A stretch of DNA of 64,000 bases, taken from positions 124,001 through 188,000 of the forward strand of contig NZ_JADLQQ010000014.1 in the NCBI RefSeq assembly GCF_015477765.1, written 5' to 3'. The translations under genes were made by a program, and so were the position numbers. The notes under the pieces were generated by a model that had not been told where the DNA came from, did no database searches, and saw nothing but the letters and a program-made list of their open reading frames with translations. This document shows positions 52,596 to 60,800 of this stretch, piece by piece (within the stretch, counting starts at the first letter, position 1; every line of letters begins with the position of its first letter). Origin of the DNA: Nocardia transvalensis. GTDB lineage: Bacteria > Actinomycetota > Actinomycetes > Mycobacteriales > Mycobacteriaceae.

Positions 52596-53405
52596 GTGAA
52601 GCGTGACCGTTGGGGTAGACCGCTGCTGATTCCGAAGGGCGGCAGCGAGCGGGAACCGTATACGCGGGTGAGCACTCTCGCGAAAGCTCTGGATGATCAG
52701 TCCGGGCTCATGCAGTGGCAGTCGGCCATGGTCGCGCTCGGTGTGGTTCGTGAGCGGGCGCTCATGGCGAGACTGGCGGCGATGCTGTCTGCGGACGGCT
52801 ACGACGCTTATGCGAAGAACCGTGCTGACCTGCGGGATATCACGAAGAGGGCGCTTGCCGCGGCCGGCGCCGATCGGGCTTCGGATAACGGTACGGCCTG
52901 GCACATCTTTACTGAGGTGGTGGACGAGGGGCAGTGGCCCGAGTTCATCCCGCCGGAGGCCGAGGGGCCCTTGCAGGCGTATGCCGAGACGATGCGGCGG
53001 GCCGGGGTGAAAGTGCTCGGTAAAGAGGTCTTCGTTGCGGTCGATGAGGTGCGTAGCGCGGGTTCGATGGATCGTCTTTTGTCTTTGGACGGCGACGTGA
53101 TGGGTGCGGATATTAAGTCGGGTAGGAACAATTCCCGGTATCCGCTTGCTGTGACGTGTCAGACGGCGATCTATTCCCACGGGGAGCGGTACAACGTCGC
53201 AGACGATACCCGCGCGCCGTTGTGGCCGGATGGGGTGAATCAGGAAACGGCGCTGTTGATCGAAATTCCGCGCGAGCCCAATCGTTTCGGCAAGTACGAG
53301 TGCGGCCTGTACAAGCTTCCGATCGACTTGGGTTGGCGTGCGGTGCAACTCGCCATGGACGTGCGGGAGATGCGGAAGATGCCGAAATTGGAGCGCATCG
53401 CGTGA
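52596..53405 (+). CDS. PD-(D/E)XK-type nuclease (RecB/Cas4-like)
   Basis: 269 residues from the GTG at 52596. VMGADIKSGRNNSRYPLAVTCQTAIY holds the D-x-K core plus the QxxxY-like helix of RecB/Cas4 nucleases (about residues 168-190). It precedes the ERF annealing protein, a usual exonuclease/annealase pairing. Oddly, AGGAGG points 8 bases upstream to GTT (52581), in frame and five codons earlier, where GTG would be expected; the start codon may have mutated. Confidence 0.75.
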   Translation: MKRDRWGRPLLIPKGGSEREPYTRVSTLAKALDDQSGLMQWQSAMVALGVVRERALMARLAAMLSADGYDAYAKNRADLRDITKRALAAAGADRASDNGTAWHIFTEVVDEGQWPEFIPPEAEGPLQAYAETMRRAGVKVLGKEVFVAVDEVRSAGSMDRLLSLDGDVMGADIKSGRNNSRYPLAVTCQTAIYSHGERYNVADDTRAPLWPDGVNQETALLIEIPREPNRFGKYECGLYKLPIDLGWRAVQLAMDVREMRKMPKLERIA

Positions 53406-54118
53406 GCCTGCCCGAGGAACGGGCGGAAACAGAAATCGAGGGAGGGACGCTATTGGGCAGTGTGTTCGAGGCCGTGAACAAGGTGATGCGGGATGTGGGT
53501 GCGGTCGCGAAGGACCAGCGCAACACGGCACAGAAGTTCTCGTTTCGGGGTGTGGATCAGGTGGTGAACGCGGTGGCTCCGGCGCTGCGTGAGCACGGGG
53601 TGATCGTGGCCCCGGTGCGGTCGACGCTGATGGTTCGGGAGATCACCAGCGGTGGAGGTAAACGGCAGGCGTGGGTGACCGGGACCGTGGGCTACACGGT
53701 CTACGGGCCGGAGGGCGACACCATGCCGGTTGAAGTCGCCACGGAGGCAACAGATTTCGCGGACAAGGCGACAGCGAAGGCAATGTCTGTGGCGTATCGG
53801 ATCATGCTGTTACAGCTGTTGAACCTGCCGACCGATGATCCGGACCCGGACAGCGAATACGTCGAGCGCGGTAGCGGTGGCCATTCGGCCCCGGCCGGGC
53901 GATCGGCCGCCAAGGCGGCGGAGTCGAAGACAGTCGGGCCGGATCAGCTTCGGCAACAGATCTTCGAACTGTGCGAGCGACGCGGTATCAGCCGGGGGCT
54001 GCTGGTGACGACGTGGGCGACGGTCGGCGACGGGAAGATCACCGATTGCCGCGACGCCGGGAAACTGCGGGCCCTGTTGGATCTGCTCACCGAGATCGAC
54101 CCGAATCAGGAGGCATGA
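53402..54118 (+). CDS. ERF-family single-strand annealing protein
   Basis: 238 residues. ERF core: VFEAVNKVMRDVGAVAKDQ, KFSFRGVDQVVNAVAPALREHGV and VATEATDFADKATAKAMSVAYRIMLLQLLN. ERF proteins anneal single strands in phage recombination. The GTG start overlaps the nuclease stop. A linker and a C-terminal helical module follow the core. Confidence 0.87.
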   Translation: MSLPEERAETEIEGGTLLGSVFEAVNKVMRDVGAVAKDQRNTAQKFSFRGVDQVVNAVAPALREHGVIVAPVRSTLMVREITSGGGKRQAWVTGTVGYTVYGPEGDTMPVEVATEATDFADKATAKAMSVAYRIMLLQLLNLPTDDPDPDSEYVERGSGGHSAPAGRSAAKAAESKTVGPDQLRQQIFELCERRGISRGLLVTTWATVGDGKITDCRDAGKLRALLDLLTEIDPNQEA

Positions 54119-54405
54119 GGGTGGAGGCTCTGGACTCGCAAGAGATGACCGACATATCGCAGCGGCTCCGCCAGGCCGGGCATGTGGTCGCGGCCAATCA
54201 TCTTCTCGCCGCTGCTCTTATTCAATCCGAGGCCGAGGAGGCGGCGCGCCGCCAGGACGAGCAATTGGCGGAGGTGATGCGGACTGCGTACTACTTCGGA
54301 AAAGTTGTTGCGCCGCTGGAGGAATCGCCGTTCCGGTCGGGATGGATCAAGGCGGCGCGGGCGGTGCGCGATGTCGTGACCGAGGAGGCAGGTGCTGAAA
54401 GCTGA
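54115..54405 (+). CDS. Small helical phage protein (96 aa)
   Basis: Almost wholly helical (DISQRLRQAGHVVAANHLLAA, then EEAARRQDEQLAEVM). Coupled to the ERF gene (ATGA) and to the WhiB-like gene (14-bp overlap). No family recognised. Confidence 0.62.
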   Translation: MRVEALDSQEMTDISQRLRQAGHVVAANHLLAAALIQSEAEEAARRQDEQLAEVMRTAYYFGKVVAPLEESPFRSGWIKAARAVRDVVTEEAGAES

Positions 54406-54634
54406 CCACGACTGGAGAGACGACGCACTGTGCGCACAGCCGGGAGCCGACCCGAAGCGTTGGGACTCCGATTCGATCGCTGAATCTGTCGACCAGGCGG
54501 CGGAAGCGGCAAACCGGTGTGCGGGGTGCCCGGTCCTTCGTGAGTGCGCCGAGGACGCGCTACACCCGGCCTACAGCGTGGACGGTGCCCCGCTCTACAC
54601 GGTCGGTGTCATCCGGGCCGGGGTGATCACCTGA
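54392..54634 (+). CDS. WhiB-like iron-sulfur regulator of the prophage
   Basis: 80 residues with the Wbl cysteines C14, C43, C46, C52 (DDALCAQ; RCAGCPVLRECAEDAL). The usual G(V/I)WGG turn is replaced by VGVIRAGV, as in divergent phage Wbl proteins. Phage WhiB proteins can repress host whiB2 and block division (shown for TM4), so this gene may alter host regulation. GTG start. Confidence 0.82.
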   Translation: MLKADHDWRDDALCAQPGADPKRWDSDSIAESVDQAAEAANRCAGCPVLRECAEDALHPAYSVDGAPLYTVGVIRAGVIT

Positions 54635-55017
54635 ACCCGACCGCGCTCGCGCAGCTGGCCGTGATCGCCGGTCTGCCGACACCGCCACAGCACACGATCC
54701 GTCACTGCTCAGATTGTGGACGCAAAACCGTCAAGGGCGGCAACCGGGCGTTAAAGCTGGCGGCCTATCGCGGCCGTGGCCTATGCCATATCTGTTATCG
54801 GAGAAGGAAAGTCACCGGTCGGCCGTTGCCGCCGAAATTGGTCACCCGCGTGCCGCTGGAATCGATCGGCCGCTGCCGCACCTGCGGTCACAATCTCGTC
54901 TCCCGTGCCGGGAAACGCGCGGGATACCCCGGCCGCCTTCAGGGAGGGCGCGGGCTCTGCAACGGGTGTTACAAGCGGGCCCGTCGAGAAGAACGCAAGA
55001 ACAACGAGGAAGGCTGA
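54631..55017 (+). CDS. Tandem zinc-ribbon phage protein
   Basis: Two units: CSDCGRKTV...GLCHICYRRRK and CRTCGHNLV...GLCNGCYKRARR, each CxxC, a spacer of about 27-30 residues, then CxxC. The start is uncertain: a CTG at 54631 overlaps the WhiB stop (CTGA), and a GTG at 54661 is the first standard codon. Probably a nucleic-acid- or protein-binding factor. Confidence 0.6.
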   Translation: MNPTALAQLAVIAGLPTPPQHTIRHCSDCGRKTVKGGNRALKLAAYRGRGLCHICYRRRKVTGRPLPPKLVTRVPLESIGRCRTCGHNLVSRAGKRAGYPGRLQGGRGLCNGCYKRARREERKNNEEG

Positions 55018-55020
55018 ACA

Positions 55021-55347
55021 ATGGGTAGGCTGTCTACCGCTATCGCGGTACTGAAGGGGGCCCCGGCGGGTGGAGTCAATACCGCCGATTCCGACGATCT
55101 TACAATCAAGATCCCGTATCAGGTGCTCTCATTCGGCTTGTCGCCCCAAGCGATTTCGCTGTACGCCACGCTGGCGTCCTTTGCCGACGACACGAAGATT
55201 CATCGCGACGATATCGCGCACGCGGCCGGGGTCGAGCACGGTCGCAGTGCGTACCGGTATCTGCGTGAGCTGGAATCGGCTGGGTGGCTCACCCGGTGGG
55301 TGGTCGATGGGAAATTCGTTCGGGCTCAGGTGGTCCGGAAGCCGTAA
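55021..55347 (+). CDS. Winged-helix phage protein (108 aa)
   Basis: IPYQVLSFGLSPQAISLYATLASFAD, DIAHAAGVEHGRSAYRYLRELESAGWL: the HTH_36-type winged helix common in replication initiators. It precedes the primase-helicase, so it probably acts in replication. Confidence 0.7.
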   Translation: MGRLSTAIAVLKGAPAGGVNTADSDDLTIKIPYQVLSFGLSPQAISLYATLASFADDTKIHRDDIAHAAGVEHGRSAYRYLRELESAGWLTRWVVDGKFVRAQVVRKP

Positions 55348-55365
55348 CCGAGGGGGCAACCCGTA

Positions 55366-56814
55366 ATGGATGCTTTCGAGCGAATTATCGGAGCATTCGA
55401 ATCTGAAGGGCTCATAGTAGCCCGCAAAGGTTCCGACCAGGCGGACGCGCAAGCACCCGGCCACAGTCGCGCCGACCGATCGGTGTCGATACGGAAAATT
55501 ACCGGCCGGGTGCTTGTTCACTCGCACAGCGACCCGACAGACCGAGTGCTGGAACAGCTCGGGCTCACCACGAAAGACCTGTTCGACAACCCGGAAGGAG
55601 TGCAATACCGATATTCCGACGGCCGGATAGTGCACCGATCGCCGGAAAAGAAATTCAGGCAGTTCGGCAACACGAAGGGCTCGGCGCTCTACAACGTCGA
55701 ATCCGTACAACCCCACGTGACGACGGTATATGTGGTCGAAGGTGAACAGGATGTGGAAACGCTGCGGTCGGTCGGTGCCGTGGCGGTATCGAATCCGATG
55801 GGCGCCGGGAAATACGGTGCGGCGGATTGGGCCCCGCTCGCCGGTAAGGATGTCGTCGTTGTCGCGGACAAGGATGAGGTCGGCCGGGCCCATGCCTACG
55901 GCGTCGCGCGGGAGCTGAAACACCTCGCGGCATCGGTGAAGCTCGTGGAGGCGGCCGACGGCAAAGACGCCTCGGACCACATCGTGAGCGGCCACGGGCT
56001 CACCGAGTTCATCCCTGTCACGCTCGCGCCCCAGTTATCGGCGGCCTACAGCGATATGCGGCGGGCCATGGCGGGCGGGAAGATCGACCGACCCCGCCCA
56101 ACCATCCTCAGCCGCGAAGACGGGGCCTCGCTGCTGTATCCGGGAGCCGTGAACACGATCTACGGCCTGCCGGAGGGCGGTAAGTCCTGGATCGTGCTGG
56201 CGGCCATGGCCGAGACGCTGAAGGCCGACGACGGGCGGTGCCTGTACGTCGACGCCGACCATAACTCCGCGCCAGCGCTGGCGTCGCGGCTGTCGATGCT
56301 CGGTGTCCCGCCGAAGGTGATCACCAACCCGGCGCGGTTTCTGCACGTGGAACCGGAATCGGCGGATCACCTGATGGACATCGTGACCGACATGAACGAC
56401 TGGGGGCCGACACTGGCCTGTATCGACTCCGTAGGCGAAATCATGCCGCTGCTCGGTGCCAGCTCCATTGACAACGACGAATACACGCGAGTGCACGCTC
56501 AAGCATTCAAGCCATTGGCGAAAATGGGTGCCGCGGTCGCATTGATCGACCATATCGGCAAAGGCGACGCAGCATCGAGAGGCGGCCCTATCGGAGGTTC
56601 CGCGAAACTGCGGGCCATCGACGGCGCAGCGATCAAAGTAGCCGTGCGCCGGCCATTCACGCCGGGCAAAGGTGGTGCCGCGTGCCTATCGGTGGCGAAA
56701 GATCGACATGGCGAGATACGCCGCCGATGCCTGAACGATTACCTGGGCGATTTCGTCATGACCCAGAACGGTAATCGGATCGATTGGAACATCACCGCCC
56801 CTTCGGCGCGGTGA
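55366..56814 (+). CDS. TOPRIM primase / RecA-like helicase fusion
   Basis: 482 residues. A TOPRIM domain (VYVVEGEQDVETLRSVG with the catalytic Glu; VVVVADKDEVGR with the DxD) followed by a RecA-like ATPase with Walker A YGLPEGGKSW near residue 268 and Walker B LACIDSVGEI. This is a phage primase-helicase of reduced size; no zinc-binding primase domain is visible. It follows a winged-helix gene. Confidence 0.85.
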   Translation: MDAFERIIGAFESEGLIVARKGSDQADAQAPGHSRADRSVSIRKITGRVLVHSHSDPTDRVLEQLGLTTKDLFDNPEGVQYRYSDGRIVHRSPEKKFRQFGNTKGSALYNVESVQPHVTTVYVVEGEQDVETLRSVGAVAVSNPMGAGKYGAADWAPLAGKDVVVVADKDEVGRAHAYGVARELKHLAASVKLVEAADGKDASDHIVSGHGLTEFIPVTLAPQLSAAYSDMRRAMAGGKIDRPRPTILSREDGASLLYPGAVNTIYGLPEGGKSWIVLAAMAETLKADDGRCLYVDADHNSAPALASRLSMLGVPPKVITNPARFLHVEPESADHLMDIVTDMNDWGPTLACIDSVGEIMPLLGASSIDNDEYTRVHAQAFKPLAKMGAAVALIDHIGKGDAASRGGPIGGSAKLRAIDGAAIKVAVRRPFTPGKGGAACLSVAKDRHGEIRRRCLNDYLGDFVMTQNGNRIDWNITAPSAR

Positions 56815-56836
56815 GATGTGGAGAAAGGAAGTATTT

Positions 56837-57214
56837 TTGCCCCCCTTGCAGACCTCCGAGGTCAAGGGCTTCATCATCGGTGATGTCAATCTCGGATTCA
56901 CCCCGAAAGGTGTCGCCTACTGCAATTTTCCGGTTGCGTTCAGCCAGTCAGTCAAGAACAAGCAGACCGACGAATGGGAAAAGACGAAGAACATCGTGCT
57001 CAACGCGACCGCATGGGGCGATATCGCCGAGTTCATCGGCGAGAAATTCGAGAAATTCACCGAGATCAAGCTTTCCGGTGTCGTCTACGAGGACACCTAC
57101 ACCGGAAACGACGGGGAGGAACGGAAATCCCTGAAACTGGATGTGCACACCGCTTCCGGGCCGCTCCCGAAAAAGAACAGCGGTACTAGTTCTGGGGGTG
57201 GCTGGGATGTCTGA
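56837..57214 (+). CDS. ssb: Phage single-stranded DNA-binding protein
   Basis: About 125 residues. OB fold (VKGFIIGDVNLGFTPKGVAY, NFPVAFSQSVKNKQ, WGDIAEFIGEKFEKFTEIKL) with a short acidic-aromatic tail GGGWDV as in SSB. TTG at 56837 is chosen because AAAGGAAG stands just upstream; an ATG at 56816 lacks an SD. Confidence 0.85.
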   Translation: MPPLQTSEVKGFIIGDVNLGFTPKGVAYCNFPVAFSQSVKNKQTDEWEKTKNIVLNATAWGDIAEFIGEKFEKFTEIKLSGVVYEDTYTGNDGEERKSLKLDVHTASGPLPKKNSGTSSGGGWDV

Positions 57215-57295
57215 CCGCTAACTGAAAGCAACGAGATTTCGAGCGGGGCAGCCACCTACGGGTGTCCCGCTCCTGCATTCTCAAAGGGGGTTTGT

Positions 57296-57679
57296 GTGCC
57301 AAACGCGATGAAACGCAAAGGCGACACCTACGAGATCAGCCAACTGCGCTACTACCGCGTAAGCGGCTTCCCTCACGCGCAACGCACGCGAGCGGGCTAC
57401 ACCCGCGACGGCGGAGACATCCACCTGGACCCCGTGGTGGGTCTAGCGCCCGGAGTCATCTCCCAGTGCAAGAACGTCCGCACTCCGCGGTGGTCGCAAT
57501 GGATCACCGATCTGCGTGAGCAAGTGCGAAACGCGAACGCGCAGTTCGGATTTCTGGCATGGAAGCGGCACGGTGTCTCCGATCCTGCCGAACAACTGGC
57601 GGTCATGCCGATGGCCGAATTCCTGTACCTGGTGCGGCTTGCCGGGTACGGCAACCCGATTGAGGAGTACGAAGCATGA
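57296..57679 (+). CDS. PD-(D/E)XK-like endonuclease (putative resolvase)
   Basis: 127 residues. GDIHLDPVVGLAPGVISQCK contains the D...QxK core of PD-(D/E)XK enzymes, and the rest is helical. A small Holliday-junction-resolvase-like role next to SSB and primase is plausible. GTG start with AAGGGGG. Confidence 0.62.
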   Translation: MPNAMKRKGDTYEISQLRYYRVSGFPHAQRTRAGYTRDGGDIHLDPVVGLAPGVISQCKNVRTPRWSQWITDLREQVRNANAQFGFLAWKRHGVSDPAEQLAVMPMAEFLYLVRLAGYGNPIEEYEA

Positions 57680-58179
57680 CCGAACTCGACGAGTTGATGG
57701 AGCTGATTCAGGACACCCCGGACGTGGTGTATTTCCTGCGGGCCCAGATGGCGAACAACGCCCGAGCCGCCGACGGCGGCGACTGGTCGGACACCGAAGG
57801 GCAAGCACCGGATCGGGTGGCCAGCTCCAAGACCGTGACCACGGCACCGTGCAGCCTGGATGCCATGGGCGCCGCAGACGCCGAGTTGGCCGCGCTCGCC
57901 GGTTGGGCCGATCGTCTCGGTGTCGTCTACTCCGGCCGTGTCTGGCGCTGCGGCGGTGTCGTGCGCGGCCTGGTCGGCGATGACATGACCGTGGTGTGGT
58001 CGCTGGTCGACGGATTCGAGCGGTGGGCTCGCCAGGGCTGGAACGGAAGCCCGGAGATGCTGGCTCAGCTCCGTTCGCTGCGTAACACCCATCGTAAGTA
58101 TTGGGGTGAGCTTGACCTCTTGCTGATGCACCGACCGGAGACCCGAGAGCAGTCGTGGTCTGAACCCGGCCTGTTCTGA
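57676..58179 (+). CDS. Hypothetical phage protein (167 aa)
   Basis: Helical protein with tryptophan-rich stretches (WADRLGVVYSGRVWRCGGV). No family recognised. It overlaps the nuclease gene and ends in a 13-bp hairpin shared with the convergent small gene. Confidence 0.6.
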   Translation: MTELDELMELIQDTPDVVYFLRAQMANNARAADGGDWSDTEGQAPDRVASSKTVTTAPCSLDAMGAADAELAALAGWADRLGVVYSGRVWRCGGVVRGLVGDDMTVVWSLVDGFERWARQGWNGSPEMLAQLRSLRNTHRKYWGELDLLLMHRPETREQSWSEPGLF

Positions 58180-58221
58180 ATTCTGTTAGATGGTGGTGAT
58201 CAATGTGTAGAACAGGCCGGG
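58165..58221. terminator. 13-bp bidirectional hairpin in coding 3' ends
   Basis: CCCGGCCTGTTCT (58165-58177) pairs exactly with AGAACAGGCCGGG (58209-58221) across 31 nt. The arms encode PGLF in both convergent genes. Confidence 0.6.
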
Positions 58222-58383
58222 CGTGCCTGTACTCAGCCATTGCCCGTGCATCGGATAGCCCTTTGCGGCAAGAGCGGCTCGTTTCGCATCGAAGGTTGTG
58301 TTCTCTGCCGGTATCGCGACCACGCGATCGTTTTCCTGCACGAGGTAGAGGATCTGACTATTCTCGTTCGTTACGACGACCAT
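58186..58383 (-). CDS. Small hypothetical protein on the opposite strand (65 aa)
   Basis: MVVVTNENSQILYLVQENDR, then KRAALAAKGYPMHGQWLSTG. A plausible folded small protein, the only leftward gene between the repressor and the membrane gene at 59078. No SD of note; could be expressed in the lysogen. Function unknown. Confidence 0.5.
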   Translation of the reverse strand: MVVVTNENSQILYLVQENDRVVAIPAENTTFDAKRAALAAKGYPMHGQWLSTGTPGLFYTLITTI

Positions 58384-58415
58384 ACCGCGGAGATTATCAC
58401 GAGATCACCGAATAA

Positions 58416-58727
58416 GTGCCGATGTGGCTAAATCAGTGGGAAGCACAAGAACTCGCCGGGCGATCACTCACCACCTTGTACCGGTGGCGAATCCGCGGAT
58501 GGGTGAAAACAGCGACTCGCGGACGAGAACGGGTCTACGACAAAGCCACCCTGTTGAAGGCCGCCGAGATTGCCAAGGCCCGCCAGGGCGGCCGACGTAA
58601 CCCGGTCAACGGCGGTGGGAATAGTCGGCGCGGCTACTGGAACAGCGACCATGCCAAGTGCAAAAACGGGTTGATACCTTTGTTTTCGTACGATCGAATC
58701 CGGTCCAACGAGGCTCCCAGAAACTGA
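58416..58727 (+). CDS. MerR-type HTH protein (103 aa)
   Basis: WLNQWEAQELAGRSLTTLYRWRIRGWVKT is a small DNA-binding winged helix. The C-terminal 40 residues are low in structure. GTG start at 58416 or ATG at 58422; no clear SD. Confidence 0.6.
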   Translation: MPMWLNQWEAQELAGRSLTTLYRWRIRGWVKTATRGRERVYDKATLLKAAEIAKARQGGRRNPVNGGGNSRRGYWNSDHAKCKNGLIPLFSYDRIRSNEAPRN

Positions 58728-58849
58728 ACGAGCCCATCTGACACCCTGGATTCGATCGAAGAACACGAACGCCACACGGGAAACCTCACGCGGTAAGCGA
58801 CCACAAACAAGCCCGGTCACAGCGTTCACAAAACCAACAGGGGGACAAG

Positions 58850-58957
58850 ATGAGTGCAGCACTGACACCGGATCAGTGGGTGATGATCGGTAACACGATA
58901 GTGGTACTCGGCAAGCTCGGCTTGTCGGCTTTGAGCGCCATACTCAACACCCTATGA
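58850..58957 (+). CDS. 35-residue hydrophobic peptide
   Basis: MSAALTPDQWVMIGNTIVVL followed by GKLGLSALSAILNTL: one hydrophobic, possibly amphipathic helix. GGGGGACAAG precedes the ATG, a good SD. Too short for standard callers. It could be a holin-like, toxin-like or regulatory peptide; nothing known resembles it to my knowledge. Confidence 0.55.
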   Translation: MSAALTPDQWVMIGNTIVVLGKLGLSALSAILNTL

Positions 58958-59077
58958 TCCCAACGCTCCGGTAGGTGGGCCGGAGAGCTGGCGGACTCCC
59001 CAAGGAAACGACACCCTTCGGCGGGTTGAGTCGCGGCCAGCATTGGCCCATAATCCCAGCTGAACCGATTCAGTCGT

Positions 59078-59899
59078 TCAGACCCGAAACTCAGCCCCGA
59101 CAGCTCGAGTGACACGGTACCGGATATCACGCAAGGCCGCACGTCGAGAATCGTTGTCCGCACTCATCAAGATTGCCTCTGCCAGAAACAATAGAGCCGA
59201 ATTGGCCGGAACGGTCGATAGCGGAACGCTCGGTAGAGCGTGTACTGTCTCCATAGAAGACGTTTTCTCCAACGTAGACGGGCCCTCGATTCTGTATTGA
59301 CGGATCGCCATATAGATGGGAACAATCGGCGCAGCGGCCCACATAAATACTGCCAGAAGTGGCCCGAACGAGTGATCTGTACCGAACACCCACAGATAGA
59401 GTGACAGACGAGGGTAAGAGATGTAAGGCGAATTCGGCGACCTCAGCTGCAATCTGTCCACTGTTATAGCAATCAGGCACATGCCTAAAGAGATCCCGAG
59501 ATATGCTCCGCCTACCGCTTCGACGGAATGAATGCTCATTGCAGCGAGCAATGCTACTGTAGCAATGTTTCCGACTGCTCGCGGGCCTTTAAGCGCCCGA
59601 CCTGACGCCAATACCGCTACGACGACTAACACCCAGAACATCGCCGGTCGAGCACCTAGCCATGCGTCGGCACCACTCGTCCAATGTTCATTAATGCCGA
59701 GACTCTTCAGTGTGCGGGCTGCCCACATCAGCGGAGACTCAGTGGGAAGATCGTTGATACTCGGCCGCTTGGCAGTCCAGAACCACGCTGACGCCAAGGC
59801 TGTTGCTATCCAACCACTGATCTCGACAAAATTCACACCTACCGCGTGCTGGATGGCTTCCCATTTATTCTTTGAAGCTTCTCCAGAAGCGCTATTCAT
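59078..59899 (-). CDS. Multi-spanning membrane protein in the accessory pocket
   Basis: 273 residues with about six membrane helices (FVEISGWIATALASAWFW; MFWVLVVVAVLASG; NIATVALLAAMSI; LGISLGMCLIAITV; GPLLAVFMWAAAPIVPIYMA). Codon use is less GC-biased than the neighbours. No family recognised. Divergent position and lower GC suggest a cargo gene (moron), for example phage exclusion. Confidence 0.6.
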   Translation of the reverse strand: MNSASGEASKNKWEAIQHAVGVNFVEISGWIATALASAWFWTAKRPSINDLPTESPLMWAARTLKSLGINEHWTSGADAWLGARPAMFWVLVVVAVLASGRALKGPRAVGNIATVALLAAMSIHSVEAVGGAYLGISLGMCLIAITVDRLQLRSPNSPYISYPRLSLYLWVFGTDHSFGPLLAVFMWAAAPIVPIYMAIRQYRIEGPSTLEKTSSMETVHALPSVPLSTVPANSALLFLAEAILMSADNDSRRAALRDIRYRVTRAVGAEFRV

Positions 59900-60005
59900 T
59901 CTTCACCCTCCCGATGGCACACGCCTGATCTACCGCACACAACTGTAGCCCACAGTATGCATTCGGCAAACCCGGAGAGACCACGGACCGGAATATAGGT
60001 TCTTG

Positions 60006-60284
60006 ATGCCCAGTAAACGGAAAGGCTTGGATCATCGAGCCTATCGGAGAGCTAAAAATAAGCTCCGAAAAGAGTCCTCTACCTGCTGGTTGTGCGGTAA
60101 CGAGATCGACAGAACACTACCGCCCGAACACCCCGAGTCATGGACCGCCGATCACATCGACCCATTATCTAAAGGCGGTCGCCTACTCGGAGAACTGCGA
60201 GCAGCACACCGCAGCTGCAACAGCCGACGAGGCAACACCGACGTGACCGAACTGAACCTACTCCCGACAAGTCGGCAATGGTAG
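60006..60284 (+). CDS. HNH endonuclease
   Basis: 92 residues. CWLCGNEIDR, TADHIDPLSKGG and AHRSCNSRRGN give the Cys-x2-Cys / HNH catalytic pattern. Phage HNH proteins often act with terminase in packaging or as homing nucleases. The terminase lies 1.5 kb downstream. ATG at 60006 after a TTG. Confidence 0.82.
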   Translation: MPSKRKGLDHRAYRRAKNKLRKESSTCWLCGNEIDRTLPPEHPESWTADHIDPLSKGGRLLGELRAAHRSCNSRRGNTDVTELNLLPTSRQW

Positions 60285-60384
60285 AAAACACGCAGGTCAA
60301 ACCACATGGCTGACAGATTGTCGTACACCCTGCACTAGACTAGGCAGCCAGTCACCTGCGGAAGCCATCAGGAAGACAAACACA

Positions 60385-60594
60385 TTGATCAGCAGAGACA
60401 ACCGCTGTCAAGCCATCCTGGAAACACTCACCAAAAATGCTCACAACGGAGTAGCCGTCATAGACTCCACTGAGCTACGGCAGATAATGGGATTCAACGA
60501 CCCAAGGCCACTGGGAAGACACCTAGGACACCTGGTAGCGGATAAACGTATCATACGAAGCAAATGCGGAAACGCATATAAGCTACTGCACTGA
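60385..60594 (+). CDS. Small winged-helix-like protein (69 aa)
   Basis: DSTELRQIMGFNDPRPLGRHLGHLVADKRI looks like a compact winged helix. TTG start with AGGAAG upstream. AT-richer than average, part of the accessory pocket. Function unknown. Confidence 0.5.
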   Translation: MISRDNRCQAILETLTKNAHNGVAVIDSTELRQIMGFNDPRPLGRHLGHLVADKRIIRSKCGNAYKLLH

Positions 60595-60692
60595 ACGCCC
60601 AATTCGATACAATCGGGCATTCCTCGGAATAATCCGTCAAATCGGCGTTCGAACTCGAAATTTGTCGATCGAGCCGATTTGACCCCGCATGT

Positions 60693-60711
60693 ACCCCCTC
60701 AGGGGTCTTTT
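60693..60711 (+). terminator. Intrinsic terminator
   Basis: ACCCC-CTCA-GGGGT followed by CTTTT. It ends the early/accessory genes before the methyltransferase-terminase group. Confidence 0.7.
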
Positions 60712-60800
60712 CGGCCTGCCCTCAGGCATACGGGCCAATTCTTCGCGAGACTGGGGGAGGGGGATCCGGGGTTCGGCAGGCGGGCTTATGGGGGTGGTTC

